Of a DNA stretch of 7,136 nt, positions 7,070-7,136 are shown in pieces; within the stretch, counting starts at the first letter, position 1, and each line of letters opens with the position of its first letter. The notes beneath the pieces were generated by a model, which ran no database searches, was not told the DNA's origin, and saw nothing but the letters and a program-made list of their open reading frames with translations. This stretch comes from an uncultured Blautia sp. (GTDB taxonomy: Bacteria; Bacillota_A; Clostridia; Lachnospirales; Lachnospiraceae): contig CAJLTE010000129.1 of the NCBI GenBank assembly GCA_905209435.1, positions 1-7,136 on the forward strand, in the 5' to 3' direction. The position numbers and the translations under genes were made by a program.

Positions 7070-7136
7070 TGCGCAACCAGACCAGGTAATCGCGGCTGAA
7101 CAGACGAAAGGGTTCAGACGAGGAAAGTCCGGGCTT
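7070..7136 (+). ncRNA. rnpB: RNase P RNA (M1 RNA), 5' portion, truncated by the window edge
   Basis: Catalytic RNA of RNase P, which removes the 5' leader from pre-tRNAs. The universally conserved GAGGAAAGTCCGGGCT (part of P4 and its flank) is at 7120-7135. Before it come ACCAGACCAGGTAATCGC (7076-7093), typical of the P1-P2 region, and a P3-like stem CTGAAC (7096-7101) with GTTCAG (7112-7117). The exact 5' end is inferred from the promoter and may be off by a few bases. About 67 bases of an RNA normally 350-400 long are seen, which is too little to separate type A from type B. Confidence 0.93.

Noticed and set aside
1..7136. CRISPR arrays, insertion sequences, attachment sites or tRNA genes
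   Set aside because: No direct repeat series, transposase-like frames or tRNA cloverleaf sequence were noticed on either strand; the window is almost fully filled by housekeeping genes.

Overview
The window looks like chromosomal DNA of a clostridial Firmicute, most likely a member of the Lachnospiraceae. The evidence is a SigA-type sigma factor of about 375 residues, strong AGGAGG-type ribosome binding sites, TrmK and NIF3 side by side as in Bacillus yqfN-yqfO, a long TGS/ThrRS-editing-like nucleoside kinase, and moderate G+C. The genus cannot be fixed from what is visible. All genes lie on the + strand and I see no sign of mobile DNA, phage, CRISPR or recent transfer.

Layout. Bases 1-776 hold the 3' part of a dGTPase-like HD-domain triphosphohydrolase gene (5' end outside the window). 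After 15 bases comes dnaG (primase, 792-2588), then after 39 bases rpoD/sigA (2628-3755), then after 10 bases trmK (3766-4473), which overlaps a NIF3/DUF34 gene (4460-5242) by 14 bases. This tight block is a clostridial form of the macromolecular-synthesis operon, with a nucleotide hydrolase gene where enterobacteria carry rpsU. A strong hairpin sits over the NIF3 stop codon. A 119-base gap with a second inverted repeat and a possible promoter follows. Then comes a 555-residue kinase (5362-7029) that joins a TGS/ThrRS-editing-like N-terminal half to a uridine-kinase-like P-loop half. The window ends in the first ~67 bases of the RNase P RNA gene (rnpB), preceded by a very good extended -10 sigma-A promoter.

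Function. The genes link dNTP pool control (dgt), replication priming (dnaG), housekeeping transcription (rpoD), tRNA modification (trmK) and tRNA 5' processing (rnpB), with two less understood conserved proteins (NIF3 and the kinase). The rnpB promoter is of the type read by the sigma factor encoded 3.3 kb upstream.

This is a core housekeeping locus, and I do not see a new defence or mobile system. The items most worth a second look are the kinase with an apparently retired tRNA-editing module, the perfect palindrome that contains the rnpB -10 box, and the two hairpins in the NIF3-kinase gap.
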